Of a stretch of 25,353 bases of DNA, positions 1 through 8,135 are shown piece by piece. The DNA is from DASQFQ01 sp035633075. Lineage in GTDB: Bacteria; Actinomycetota; Thermoleophilia; Solirubrobacterales; Solirubrobacteraceae. The DNA is taken from NCBI GenBank assembly GCA_035633075.1, contig DASQFQ010000303.1:1-25353 (forward strand), written 5' to 3'. Both the position numbers and the translations under genes were made by a program. The notes beneath the pieces were generated by a model, which worked only from the letters and a program-made list of their open reading frames with translations, was not told the origin of the DNA and did not search any database. Position 1 is the stretch's first letter, and every line of letters begins with the position of its first letter.

Positions 1-364
1 TGGGATTCTCGCGCAGCAGCGCGGTGGCGAGCATGAGGAAGCCAGGCGTGCAGAAGCCGCACTGCAGCGCGTGGTGGGCGGTGAAGGCCTCCTGCAGCGG
101 ATTGAGCGCGTCCTTGGTGCCCAGGCCCTCCACCGTCTCGACGTCGGCGTCGTCGGCCTGCACGCCGAAGACGAGGCACGAGCGCGTGGGCTCTCCGTCG
201 ACGAGCACGGTGCACGCGCCGCAGATCCCGTGCTCGCAGCCGACGTGCGTGCCGGTGTAGCCGAGGTCGTGGCGCAGCACGTCGGCCAGCGTCCGCCGCG
301 CCTCGACGGCGACCTCGTGGCGCGTGCCGTTGACGGTGATGCCGACCAGGTGGACCTCGCTCAT
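1..364 (-). CDS. 2Fe-2S small subunit of a molybdenum hydroxylase (CoxS-like), 3' end outside window
   Basis: Electron-transfer subunit of a xanthine dehydrogenase/CO dehydrogenase-family enzyme. It passes electrons from the molybdenum subunit to the FAD subunit through two [2Fe-2S] clusters. Translating the minus strand from the ATG at 364 gives a plant-type ferredoxin domain with cysteines at 43, 48, 51 and 63 (GCEHGICGACTVLVDG), followed by the start of the helical second-cluster domain, LQCGFCTPG, with cysteines 102 and 105. The last two cluster cysteines lie beyond base 1, so only about 121 residues are visible. The ATG overlaps the stop of the large-subunit gene (ATGA), so the two are translationally coupled. 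The family assignment is firm. The substrate cannot be read from this subunit. Confidence 0.93.
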   Translation of the reverse strand, partial: MSEVHLVGITVNGTRHEVAVEARRTLADVLRHDLGYTGTHVGCEHGICGACTVLVDGEPTRSCLVFGVQADDADVETVEGLGTKDALNPLQEAFTAHHALQCGFCTPGFLMLATALLRENP

Positions 365-2727
365 GGTGCCGCGCTCCCTTCGGTGCGCCCGCCGTCGTGC
401 AGCGCCGCCAGCACGTGGTCGGGCCGGATCGGCAGGCGGTCGATCTCGATGCCGAGGTGCGCGACGGCGTCGGCGACAGCCGTGGCCACGCAGGCCGGCG
501 CTCCCATCATGCCGCCCTCCCCCATGCCCTTCGCGCCGGTCTCCGAGAACCCCGACGGGGTCTCGAGGTGGATGATCTCGACCGCGGGGATCTCGACCGC
601 CGTCGGAACCAGGTAGTCCATGAGCGAGGCGGTCTGCAACTGGCCCTCCTCCGTGTAGACGAGCTCCTCGTACAGCGCCGCGGCGATGCCCTGCGCCACC
701 CCGCCGCGCACCTGGCCCTCGACGATCGCCGGGTTGATCATCACGCCGCAGTCCTCGGCGACGACGTAGCGCTCGATGGCCACCGCCCCGGTCTCGGGGT
801 CGATCTCGACGATGCAGCCGTGCGTCGCGTTGGAGAAGGTCCCCGGCGGGTCGAACGACGCCTGGCACTCGAGCCCGGGGTCCTCGTCGGGCGGCAGCCG
901 CTGGGCCTCGAGGTAGGCCACGCGGCCCACGTCGGCGAAGCTCAGGCCCCGGTCGGGCGAGCCACGGACGGCCGCGCGCCCGTCGCGCAGCTCGATGTCC
1001 TCCGGCGCCGCCTCCAGGAGGTGGCCGGCCAGGCGGCGGATGCGCTCGGCGAGGGCCAGCGTCGCACGCTTGGTGGCGCCGCCGCCCACGACCATCGAGC
1101 GGCTGGCGAACGTGCCCCAGCCGTAGGGCGTCGCGTCGGTGTCGCTCTGGCGCACCTCGACCTGCGCGGGGTCGACGCCGAGCTGGTCGGCGGCGACCTG
1201 GGCGAGCGTGGTGAGGTGGCCCTGGCCGTGGCCGGAGGTTCCCACGTAGACGGTCACGCCGCCCGAGGGGTCCATGCGGGCGAGGGCGGTGTCGTAGCCC
1301 GGCGTCACGGTCATCTTGCGCTGGTTGAACGCCTCGGTTCCGTAGCCGCTGCGCTCGGCGAAGCACACGAGGCCGAGCCCGAGCAGGCGGCCCTCCTCGC
1401 GCGCGGCGCCCTGGCGCTCGCGGAACGCGGCGATGTCCAGCGCCTCGGCACAGGTGTCGAGCGCCTCGTGGTAGCTGCCGCGGTCGATGACCAGGCCGGC
1501 CGGGCCGGTCCACGGGAACGCCTCGGGCGGGATGAGGTTGCGCCGCCGGATCTCGACGGGGTCGACGTCGAGCCTCAGCGCGGCCTTCTGCAGCAGCCGC
1601 TCCATTGCAAGCACCATCTGCGGGCGCGACACGCCGCGGTAGGGCGCCATCGGGGACTTGTTCGTGGCCACCGCGCGCGCCCGCGCCCGGTAGTGGCGGA
1701 CCGCGTAGGGCCCGAGCAGCTCGGTGGCGGCCATGAGCGGCTCGACCCCGCACGTGAAGGGGTGCGTCGAGTAGGCGCCGACGTCGCACAGGATGTCCGC
1801 CGCGACACCGAGCAGGCGGCCCTCGCCGTCGAAGCCGGCGCGGACGTGGAAGCGCTGCTCGTGACCCTGGAAGCCGGCGACGAGGCTCTCCTGGCGGTCC
1901 TCGACCCACTTCACCGGAACGCCGAGGCGGCGCGCGGCGATGCAGCTCAGCGCCTCCTCGCGCGCGACGACGCATTTCTGGCCGAAGCCGCCGCCGACGT
2001 CGGGGGCGATGACCCGCAGGCGGTGCTCGGGCAGTCGCAGGAGGGCGGCGACCGTGGTGCGCACCAGATGCGGCACCTGCGTCGAGGTCCACAACGTCAG
2101 CCGCTGGTCGCGGTCGTCCCACTCGGCCAGGCAGGCGCGGCCCTCGAGCGGGACGGCGGACAGGCGCGCCGAGGCGAAGGACTCCTCGAGGACGAGCGCC
2201 GCCTCTTCGAGCAGCCCGTCGAGCGCGGGGTCGTCGTGGAAGGCGGTGTCGAGGAGGACGTTGCCCTCGTCGTGGACCCGCGGGGCGTCGTCGGCGATCG
2301 CGGCCTCGATCGAGCTGACCGCCGGCCCGGGCTCGTAGTCGACCACGACCCGCTCGGCGCCGTCCTCGGCGGCATGCGGCGTGTCGGCGACGACCATGGC
2401 CAGCGGCTCACCCACGTGGCGGACTCGGTCGCGGGCCAGCAGCGGCAGCTCGACCGCGACGAAGTCGGGGCGGTCGAGGCGCGGGACGAGCGGCACGACG
2501 TCGCCGAGGTCGGAGGCGGTGAGCACGGCGCGCACCCCGTCGGTGCCCCGCGCGGCTTCCGTCTCGAGGCCGGCGACCCGCGCGGCGGCCTGCGCGGAGC
2601 GGGTGAAGGCGAGCGCCAGGACCCCGTGGCGGCGGATGTCGTCGACGAACGACGCCGTCCCCGTCAGGTGCCGGGGGTCCTCGACGCGGCGCATCGCACG
2701 GCCGATCCAGCGGCCGTCAGCCTCCAC
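361..2727 (-). CDS. Molybdopterin-binding large subunit of a xanthine dehydrogenase-family hydroxylase (CoxL-like, not form I CODH)
   Basis: Catalytic subunit that hydroxylates a substrate at the Mo-cytosine-dinucleotide site. The 788 residues are a normal length for the family. The N-terminal aldehyde oxidase/xanthine dehydrogenase a/b hammerhead domain opens with RVEDPRHLTGTASFVDD. The cofactor loop GGGFGQK is at 245-251, and GMGEGG near the C-terminus carries the conserved catalytic Glu (about 737). The active-site loop reads PYRGVSRP (362-369). Authentic CO dehydrogenase has AYxCSFR with a Cys that binds copper, so this enzyme should not oxidise CO. The start is a GTG inside the end of the FAD-subunit gene (11-base overlap), with GGAGGA a few bases upstream. 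The C-terminus runs straight into the 2Fe-2S subunit. Substrate unknown; an N-heterocycle, aromatic or aldehyde is possible. Confidence 0.93.
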   Translation of the reverse strand: MEADGRWIGRAMRRVEDPRHLTGTASFVDDIRRHGVLALAFTRSAQAAARVAGLETEAARGTDGVRAVLTASDLGDVVPLVPRLDRPDFVAVELPLLARDRVRHVGEPLAMVVADTPHAAEDGAERVVVDYEPGPAVSSIEAAIADDAPRVHDEGNVLLDTAFHDDPALDGLLEEAALVLEESFASARLSAVPLEGRACLAEWDDRDQRLTLWTSTQVPHLVRTTVAALLRLPEHRLRVIAPDVGGGFGQKCVVAREEALSCIAARRLGVPVKWVEDRQESLVAGFQGHEQRFHVRAGFDGEGRLLGVAADILCDVGAYSTHPFTCGVEPLMAATELLGPYAVRHYRARARAVATNKSPMAPYRGVSRPQMVLAMERLLQKAALRLDVDPVEIRRRNLIPPEAFPWTGPAGLVIDRGSYHEALDTCAEALDIAAFRERQGAAREEGRLLGLGLVCFAERSGYGTEAFNQRKMTVTPGYDTALARMDPSGGVTVYVGTSGHGQGHLTTLAQVAADQLGVDPAQVEVRQSDTDATPYGWGTFASRSMVVGGGATKRATLALAERIRRLAGHLLEAAPEDIELRDGRAAVRGSPDRGLSFADVGRVAYLEAQRLPPDEDPGLECQASFDPPGTFSNATHGCIVEIDPETGAVAIERYVVAEDCGVMINPAIVEGQVRGGVAQGIAAALYEELVYTEEGQLQTASLMDYLVPTAVEIPAVEIIHLETPSGFSETGAKGMGEGGMMGAPACVATAVADAVAHLGIEIDRLPIRPDHVLAALHDGGRTEGSAAP

Positions 2728-3619
2728 GGCCGTCCTCCGCGCCGCCGTCGCGGCCGCTGCCGTCGCCCCCGACCGCCTCGGCCAGCGCCCGGCGCACGAG
2801 CACGGCGGTCAGCTCCTTGCGGAATGCGGTACTGCCATGGATGTCCGAGGAGGGATCGACCGCGGCGCCCGCGGCCCGGCCCGCCTCGGCGAACGCGTTG
2901 GCCCCGGGCTCGGCGCCCTCCAGGACCCCCTCGGCGTCTGTGACGCGCAGTGGGACCTCGTCGACGCCGCCGATGACGATCCGCGCGTCGGTCAGGCGAT
3001 CGCCGTCGAGCTCGACGGCCACCGCGGCGGCGACGATCGCAAAGTCGCCGTATCGTCGCGCGAACTCCTGCAGCGCGGCGCGGGGGCGCGGGCGCGGGAA
3101 GCGCAGCTCGACGAGCAGCTCGCCCGGCTCCATCGCGGTCGTGAAGAAGCCGAGGAAGAAGTCGGCGGCCGGGATCTCGCGCTCGCCGTGCGGGCCCGCC
3201 ACGACGACGGTCGCGTCGAGCAGCATGGCGAGCACGCACCACTCGGCCGATGGATCGGCGTGGGCGACCGAGCCGCCGAACGTGCCCCGCGTGCGGATCG
3301 GGTAATGGCCGACCCAGCGCGCGGCGCGCGGCAGCAGCTCGTAGCCGCCGATCACCGCGGGGTCGTCCAGCTGCTCGACCGTACGGTGCGAGGTGAGCGC
3401 CCCGATCCGCAGGCGGGCGCCGTCGCGAGCGACATAGCGCAAGTCGGGGATCCGGCTGATGTCCACCAGCGCCGGCGGTCGCACGAGCCGGAAGTTCATC
3501 ATCGGGACCAGGCTCTGCCCGCCGGCGAGGACCTTGGCCTCGTCGCCGAGCTCGGCGAGGCGCTCGAGGGCGTCCTCGGTGCGCTCGACGCGGTGGTACT
3601 GAAACGGCGCGGGCTTCAC
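2717..3619 (-). CDS. FAD-binding medium subunit of the molybdenum hydroxylase (CoxM-like)
   Basis: Takes electrons from the iron-sulfur subunit onto FAD and passes them to an external acceptor. The 300 residues match the family length. The FAD pyrophosphate loop AGGQSLVPMMNFRL lies at about 32-45, the second flavin motif TRGTFGGSVAHADPSAEW at about 110-127, and the CODH flavoprotein C-terminal domain fills the rest. The start is a GTG at 3619 that shares GTGA with the stop of the preceding 71-residue ORF, with a GGGGGAG ribosome site close upstream. Gene order M-L-S is the usual order of cox-type operons. The C-terminal 15-20 residues are glycine/aspartate rich and probably disordered. Confidence 0.93.
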   Translation of the reverse strand: MKPAPFQYHRVERTEDALERLAELGDEAKVLAGGQSLVPMMNFRLVRPPALVDISRIPDLRYVARDGARLRIGALTSHRTVEQLDDPAVIGGYELLPRAARWVGHYPIRTRGTFGGSVAHADPSAEWCVLAMLLDATVVVAGPHGEREIPAADFFLGFFTTAMEPGELLVELRFPRPRPRAALQEFARRYGDFAIVAAAVAVELDGDRLTDARIVIGGVDEVPLRVTDAEGVLEGAEPGANAFAEAGRAAGAAVDPSSDIHGSTAFRKELTAVLVRRALAEAVGGDGSGRDGGAEDGRGG

Positions 3620-3831
3620 GGGCTCTCCCCCGATCGCTGGTGGGCCTCCACGGCGCCGGCGAGCTGCGGCGGGCGGGGCGGCTCGCCGGCCAGCGCCTCG
3701 TGCGCGACAGCGGCGGCGAGCGCCGTCGCCTCGTCGCGGGCGACGAACTGCGCGCCGAGGGGCACGCCGGCCGCGTCGACGGTGCCCGCCCCGCGCAGCA
3801 TGGTGACGCCGAGGTCGGCCGGATCAGGCAA
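3616..3831 (-). CDS. Small ORF of unknown function between glutaryl-CoA dehydrogenase and the FAD subunit
   Basis: A 71-codon ORF locked between two genes. It begins at a TTG (3831) inside the end of the acyl-CoA dehydrogenase gene and ends in a GTGA overlap with the FAD subunit. An ATG at 3801 is an alternative start. No strong ribosome site precedes either, so coupling from the upstream gene would be needed. The middle of the protein (GTVDAAGVPLGAQFVARDEA, then an Ala-rich helix and a Pro-rich tail) has a loose resemblance to the C-terminal end of amidase-signature enzymes (GLPVG.QLVG-like), so it may be the remnant of a deleted amidase. That is inference only. Its preserved overlaps on both sides argue that it is translated, or that a deletion joined these genes precisely. 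Confidence 0.45.
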   Translation of the reverse strand: MPDPADLGVTMLRGAGTVDAAGVPLGAQFVARDEATALAAAVAHEALAGEPPRPPQLAGAVEAHQRSGESP

Positions 3832-5017
3832 AGGCGCGGATCCCCGTGAGCGCGTGGCCGAGGATGAGGGTGTGGACCTCGTCCGTGCCCTCGTAGGTGG
3901 CGACCGCCTCGAGGTTGGCCATGTGGCGCATGACCGGGTAGGCGTCCGTGACCCCGTCGCCGCCCAGCACGCCGCACGCGTCGCGCGCGACCGCCCGCGC
4001 CATGCGCACGTTGTCGCGCTTGCCGATGCTGATCTGCTGCGGCGCGAGGCGCCCGGCGTCCTTCAGGCGCCCGAGGTGCAGCGCCAGCAGCGTGCCCTGG
4101 GCGACCGCGACGGCCATGTCGGCGAGCTTCGCCTGCACGAGCTGGAAGCCGGCGATCGGACGTCCGAACTGCTTGCGCTCGCCGGCGCGCTCGAGCGCCG
4201 CCTCGTAGCAGGAACGCGCCGCGCCGACGACGCCCCAGGCGACGCCGAAGCGCGCCTCGTTGAGGGAGGTGAACGGGCCGCGCAGCCCCTGGGCGCCCGG
4301 CAGCAGCGCGTCGGCGGGCAGCCGGCAGCCCTCGAGGCGCAGCTCGGACTGCAGCGAGGCCCGCAGCGCGCGCTTGCCGCCGATGTCCCGCGCCTGGAGG
4401 CCCGGCGTCCCGGCCGGGACGAGAAATCCGCGGACGCCGTCGCCGGTGCGCGCCCAGACGACGGCGACGTCGGCGATGCTGCCCATGCCGATCCACCGCT
4501 TCGTGCCCTCCAGGATCCAGTCGGCGCCGTCACGGCGGGCGGTCGTGCGCATCTCGGCCGGGTTGCTCCCGGCCTGCGGCTCGGTCAGCGCGAAGCAGCC
4601 GACCGCTTCGCCGGCCGCCATCGCCGGCAGCCAGCGCCGCTTCTGCTCCTCCGAGCCCCACGCGTGGATCGCCGTCATGGCCAGGGAGCCCTGGACGGAG
4701 ACGAACGTCCGCAGGCCGCTGTCACCGGCCTCGAGCTCCAGGCAGGCCAGGCCATAGGCGACCGCGCTCCTCCCGGCGCAGTCGTAGCCGTCGAGGTGCA
4801 TCCCGAGCACGCCGAGCCGGCCGAGCTGGCCGGCCAGCTCGCGCGGCCACCGGGCGTCCTCGAACAGCTGCTCCACGCCGGGCGCGAAGCGCTCTTCGAC
4901 GAAGCGCCGGACCTCGTCGCGCCCGGCGCGCTCCTCGTCGGACAACAGCCACTCGATCCCCAGCGGGTCGCGGGGGTCAAGGCGCGGCGGGGTGGCGGTG
5001 GCGGCACTCGCGGTCAT
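3824..5017 (-). CDS. gcdH: Glutaryl-CoA dehydrogenase-type acyl-CoA dehydrogenase
   Basis: FAD enzyme predicted to oxidise and decarboxylate glutaryl-CoA to crotonyl-CoA and CO2. The 397-residue protein has the full acyl-CoA dehydrogenase fold. The FAD/substrate strand is CFALTEPQAGSNPAEM, and the C-terminal signature TYEGTDEVHTLILGHALTG carries the catalytic base Glu376. Two features separate it from general acyl-CoA dehydrogenases and match glutaryl-CoA dehydrogenase: SVQGSLAM, and Glu96 seven residues before Arg103 in LELEAGDSGLR. This corresponds to the Glu87/Arg94 pair of the human enzyme, recalled from the literature, that handles the gamma-carboxylate. The ATG overlaps the stop of the CoxG gene (ATGA). 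Its place beside a dicarboxylate-type CoA ligase supports a short dicarboxyl-CoA substrate, though a close analogue cannot be excluded. Confidence 0.9.
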   Translation of the reverse strand: MTASAATATPPRLDPRDPLGIEWLLSDEERAGRDEVRRFVEERFAPGVEQLFEDARWPRELAGQLGRLGVLGMHLDGYDCAGRSAVAYGLACLELEAGDSGLRTFVSVQGSLAMTAIHAWGSEEQKRRWLPAMAAGEAVGCFALTEPQAGSNPAEMRTTARRDGADWILEGTKRWIGMGSIADVAVVWARTGDGVRGFLVPAGTPGLQARDIGGKRALRASLQSELRLEGCRLPADALLPGAQGLRGPFTSLNEARFGVAWGVVGAARSCYEAALERAGERKQFGRPIAGFQLVQAKLADMAVAVAQGTLLALHLGRLKDAGRLAPQQISIGKRDNVRMARAVARDACGVLGGDGVTDAYPVMRHMANLEAVATYEGTDEVHTLILGHALTGIRAFA

Positions 5018-5709
5018 CGGCGCAGCTCGCGCAGGCGGCCGAGGAGGTAGCCGTAGCCGAAGCCGACGATCGCCGGGCCGAGCACCGGCAGCGCCTTCTG
5101 CAGCACCGGGGAGACGAAGATGCCCATCACGTCGAGCGCCTCCCCGTCGCCGGCCGGGGGCGTGGGCCGCTGTGGTGTGGGCCGGGCCTCGGCGTCCTGC
5201 GCCGCCTCGGGCGCCTCCGCCGCCGCGTCGGGGGCGGTCGCCTGCGCGCCGTCGACCCTGCCGCCGCCGGTCATCTCCCGCTCGAGGTTGCGCGCGAACT
5301 CGTCGAACATGCGCTGCGAGATCTTCTCCATCGCGCCGCGGCCGAACTGCGCCACGCGCCCGCGAATCTGCAGGTCGGTGTCCATACGGATGCGGCTCGA
5401 CCCCTCGCCCGCCTCCTCGATCTGGGTCGTGATCCTCGCCTCCGCGTCGCCCTGGCCGTTGATCTCGGCGGCGCGCGCGCTCATCACCGCGCGGCGGGCC
5501 TGCTCGTCGCGCTCGACGAAGCGCATCTTGCCCTTGTAGGTCCCGGTGATGGGGCCGACCTTTACCTTCATGCTCCCCTGGTACTCGTCGCCGTCGCGTC
5601 CCTCGATCGCCGCGCCGGGCAGGCAGGGGGCGACGCGCTCGACGTCGGAGACGAAGGCGAACAGCTCGTCCGGCGGCGCCTTCACCTCGATCTCGTTCTG
5701 GAATCGCAT
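5014..5709 (-). CDS. coxG: CoxG family SRPBCC protein with C-terminal membrane anchor
   Basis: CoxG proteins accompany Mo-CO dehydrogenase-type enzymes. They recruit the enzyme to the membrane and have been proposed to shuttle quinone to it. The first 150 or so residues are a START/SRPBCC lipid-binding domain (opening MRFQNEIEVKAPPDELFAFV, with GPITGTYKGKM and GRVAQFGRGAM). A disordered Ala/Pro linker follows (about 155-195). The last 30 residues form one hydrophobic helix, ALPVLGPAIVGFGYGYLLG, then basic residues, fitting a membrane anchor. The ATG at 5709 follows the SDR stop by 8 bases with AGGGGCG in front. The stop overlaps the next ATG. Its presence supports electron delivery from the hydroxylase into the respiratory chain rather than to NAD. 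Confidence 0.9.
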   Translation of the reverse strand: MRFQNEIEVKAPPDELFAFVSDVERVAPCLPGAAIEGRDGDEYQGSMKVKVGPITGTYKGKMRFVERDEQARRAVMSARAAEINGQGDAEARITTQIEEAGEGSSRIRMDTDLQIRGRVAQFGRGAMEKISQRMFDEFARNLEREMTGGGRVDGAQATAPDAAAEAPEAAQDAEARPTPQRPTPPAGDGEALDVMGIFVSPVLQKALPVLGPAIVGFGYGYLLGRLRELRR

Positions 5710-5717
5710 CCGCGCCC

Positions 5718-6542
5718 CTAGCCCTGCGCCGCGCTGACGCGCCCGTCGACCGGCACGTCCATCAGGCCCTTGCGCTGGCCGCCGTCGACCGGGATGTGGG
5801 CCCCGTTGAGGAAGCTGGCCCGCGGCGAGGCGACGAACGCCACGACACTGGCCACCTCCTGGGGCGTGCAGATCCGCCCGAGCGGGATCGACGAGACCGC
5901 CAGGTCGTGGGCGGTCGTCTGGTCGACGCCTTTGTCGCGGGCGAACGCCTTCTCCAGGCCGTCCCAGCGGTCGGTGTCCACCGGCCCCGGGTTGATCGTG
6001 TTCACGCGGATGCCCTGCGGGCCGTACTGCTCGGCGAGTGAAGAGGCGAAGTTGATGTCGGCGGCGTTCGCCGCGCCGGCGGTCATCTCCCAGTAGCTCG
6101 GCTTCAGGCCATCGTTGCCGACGACGAGGACGATGCTGCCGCTGCCCTGCTCGCGCATGTGGGGCAGCACCGCGCGACAGGAGCGCACGTAGCCCATGAA
6201 CTTGAGGTTGAGGCTGCTCAGCCACTCCTCCTCGGTCAGGTTTTCCAGCAGGCCGCCGACCGAGCTGCCCGCGCAGGTCACGAGGACGTCGATGCGCCCG
6301 AAGCGGTCGAGCGTCTCGCCGACGGCGCGCTCCACGTCCTCGGGCCGGGTCATGTCGCCCTGGACGCCGAGCGCGCGGTCGCCGCCGCCGAGGTCCTCGA
6401 CCGCCCGCTGGAGCACCTCGCCGTCGCGGGCGGTGATCGCCACCCGGCAGTCCTCCGCCACGAGCAGCTCGGCAGTCGCGCGGCCGATGCCGCGGCTGGC
6501 GCCGGTGATGAGCACCACCGAGTCCTTGAGCCCAAGATCCAT
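5718..6542 (-). CDS. Short-chain dehydrogenase/reductase with an atypical active site
   Basis: Classical-length SDR (274 residues) with a Rossmann fold. The nucleotide loop is TGASRGIGRA, the adenine pocket is GDMTRPEDV, and CAGSS sits where NAG(G) is usual. The C-terminal half carries GIRVNTINPGPVDTDRW and PLGRICTPQEVASVVAF. The catalytic YxxxK is not there: the corresponding stretch is SYWEMTAGAANAADINFASS, which has a Tyr but Thr where Lys is expected. A subset of SDRs shows this substitution, so the enzyme may be active by a variant mechanism or may have another role. Two ATGs stand side by side (6545 and 6542). The ribosome site AAGGAGG leaves 1 base to the first and 4 to the second, so 6542 is preferred. 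In pathway terms it could oxidise a hydroxyacyl intermediate. Confidence 0.88.
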   Translation of the reverse strand: MDLGLKDSVVLITGASRGIGRATAELLVAEDCRVAITARDGEVLQRAVEDLGGGDRALGVQGDMTRPEDVERAVGETLDRFGRIDVLVTCAGSSVGGLLENLTEEEWLSSLNLKFMGYVRSCRAVLPHMREQGSGSIVLVVGNDGLKPSYWEMTAGAANAADINFASSLAEQYGPQGIRVNTINPGPVDTDRWDGLEKAFARDKGVDQTTAHDLAVSSIPLGRICTPQEVASVVAFVASPRASFLNGAHIPVDGGQRKGLMDVPVDGRVSAAQG

Positions 6543-6546
6543 CATC

Positions 6547-6553
6547 CCTCCTT
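6547..6553 (-). promoter_or_regulatory. Shine-Dalgarno of the SDR gene
   Basis: AAGGAGG on the minus strand, a near-perfect match to the anti-Shine-Dalgarno sequence. It is too close (1 base) to the first of two adjacent ATGs and 4 bases from the second, which favours 6542 as the start. The 24-base gap from the ligase stop is one of the few unoverlapped junctions in this operon, so the SDR can initiate independently. Confidence 0.7.
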
Positions 6554-6566
6554 CGGTCGTTTTTCC

Positions 6567-8135
6567 TCAGTCGCCGCCCCCCGCAGCGCCCTTGCCGGCC
6601 ATTGCGGCGAGCGCGTCGCGGCGCACCTTTCCCATCCGGTTGACGGGAATCTCGTCGAGCACCACTACCCGCTTGGGGCATTTGTGGGCCGACAGCCGCT
6701 CGCGGCACAGGGCGATCAGCGCCTCGGCGTCCAAGGCGCCGGCCGCGACGACGAAGGCCACAACCTCCTCGCCCCAGCGCTCGGACGGCACACCGGCCAC
6801 AGCAACGCGCTCGACGGCGGGGTGCTCCTCCAGCACGATCTCCACCTCGCGCGGGTAGACGTTGAGCCCGCCGCTGATGATCAGCTCCTTGCTGCGCCCC
6901 GTGATCTCCAGGCTGCCGTCCTGCGCGTCCAGGCGCCCGAGGTCGCCCGTGCGAAACCAGCCGTCGGCGCTGAGCGCCTCGGCGGTCGCCTCGGGCCGCT
7001 GCCAGTAGCCGCCGAAGACCTGCGGGCCGCGCAGCAGGATCTCGCCGTCGTCGTCGAGGCGCAGCTCGACTCCGGGCAGCGCCCAGCCCACGCGGCCGGG
7101 CCGCCGCGGGCCGTCGTAGGGGTTCGAGACGTCCAGGCCCGCCTCGGTGCTGCCGTAGCGCTCGAGCGGGATCTGCCGGAGCCAGGCGGCGACCCGATCG
7201 GCCAGCGCGGGCGCGAGCGGTGCCGAGCCCGAGACCGCCAGGCGCAGCGAGGACAGGTCGGCCCCGGCGATGCCTTCCCACGCGTCCAGGCGCTCGTAGA
7301 TCGCCGGCACGGCGAACAGCACGGTGGCCCGCCCGACGGCGATCGCCGCGCACAGCGCGGCCGGCTCGAAGCGGCCGGCGACGACGGCGCGCGAGCCGGC
7401 CAGCAGTGTCGCGTGGACGCCGCTGAGGCCGTGCTGGTGCGACAACGGCAGCGCATGGACGAGGACGTCGTTGGCGCTCCAGCGCCACGCCAGCATCGCG
7501 GCGCGGATCGAGGCCAGCACGTTGGCGTGGGTGAGCGGGACGCCCTTGGGCCGGCCGGTGGTGCCGGAGGTGTAGGCCAGCATCGCCGGCCCCGGGTCGG
7601 GCTCGGGCGCGACGGCGCGCGCCTCCAGCGCGTCCGCCAGCGCGGGCAGGCCGTCGCCTGAGCCGCCGATCGCCACCACCGTCGCCACGCGCCCGGCGCC
7701 GGCCGCGGCGCGGTCGAGGCGCTCGCGCGCGCCTGGGGCGACGAACGCCGCCTCCGGCCGCGCGTCACCGAGCAGGTGGGCGAGCTCGTCAGCGGTGAGC
7801 GACGCGTCGCACGGCATCGCCGTGGCGCCCGTGCGCAGCGTCCCCAGGTAGGCGACGACGAGGTCCAGCGACGTGGGAGCGCACAGCAGCACGCGGTCCC
7901 CCGGGGCCACGCCGCGCGCGCGCAGGAAGCCGGCCACGCGCGCCGCGCGGTCGTCGAGCTCGCCGTGGGTCGCCGCGGCCCCGTCGACGTCGAGCGCCGG
8001 GGCGTCGGAGCGCTCGGCCGCCGTGGCGGCGAAGCAGCCGGGCAGCGTGCCCGCCGTCAGGCGGCCGCGCAGCTCCGCCGCCTCGACGTCCTCGCCGAGG
8101 TGGCGTCGCCAGGCAGAGCGGTCGGCCTCAGCCAT
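6567..8135 (-). CDS. Malonyl-CoA synthetase-like (MatB/ACSF3-type) acyl-CoA ligase
   Basis: Adenylate-forming enzyme that activates a carboxylic acid to its CoA thioester. The 522 residues carry every class signature: the P-loop YTSGTTGRPKG, HALPLSHQHGL, YGSTEAG, GWFRTGDLG, the hinge GRSKELIISGGLNVYPREVE, and the catalytic Lys in NRMGKVRR (about 503). The segment LERYGSTEAG followed by SNPYDGPRRPGRVG closely resembles the malonyl/methylmalonyl-CoA synthetase family (ERYGMTET..SNPYDG..PG.VG), recalled from known MatB sequences. That suggests a short dicarboxylate substrate. Here it could feed the downstream glutaryl-CoA dehydrogenase. The ATG at 8135 overlaps the crotonase stop by 8 bases. An upstream in-frame start at 8177 would add residues lying inside that gene and is less likely. 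Exact substrate is inferred. Confidence 0.88.
   Translation of the reverse strand: MAEADRSAWRRHLGEDVEAAELRGRLTAGTLPGCFAATAAERSDAPALDVDGAAATHGELDDRAARVAGFLRARGVAPGDRVLLCAPTSLDLVVAYLGTLRTGATAMPCDASLTADELAHLLGDARPEAAFVAPGARERLDRAAAGAGRVATVVAIGGSGDGLPALADALEARAVAPEPDPGPAMLAYTSGTTGRPKGVPLTHANVLASIRAAMLAWRWSANDVLVHALPLSHQHGLSGVHATLLAGSRAVVAGRFEPAALCAAIAVGRATVLFAVPAIYERLDAWEGIAGADLSSLRLAVSGSAPLAPALADRVAAWLRQIPLERYGSTEAGLDVSNPYDGPRRPGRVGWALPGVELRLDDDGEILLRGPQVFGGYWQRPEATAEALSADGWFRTGDLGRLDAQDGSLEITGRSKELIISGGLNVYPREVEIVLEEHPAVERVAVAGVPSERWGEEVVAFVVAAGALDAEALIALCRERLSAHKCPKRVVVLDEIPVNRMGKVRRDALAAMAGKGAAGGGD

Noticed and set aside
397..2943. Very long plus-strand open frame opposite the molybdopterin subunit gene
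   Set aside because: It is Arg/Gly/Ala/Asp-rich with no motif and is antisense to a clear enzyme gene; such frames are normal in very GC-rich coding DNA.
361..3619. Aerobic carbon monoxide dehydrogenase (coxMLS)
   Set aside because: The large subunit lacks the AYxCSFR loop with the copper-binding Cys; only the broader family call is supported.
2381..5050. Long plus-strand open frame opposite the FAD subunit and glutaryl-CoA dehydrogenase genes
   Set aside because: No domain or sensible composition; spans several genuine minus-strand genes and their junctions.
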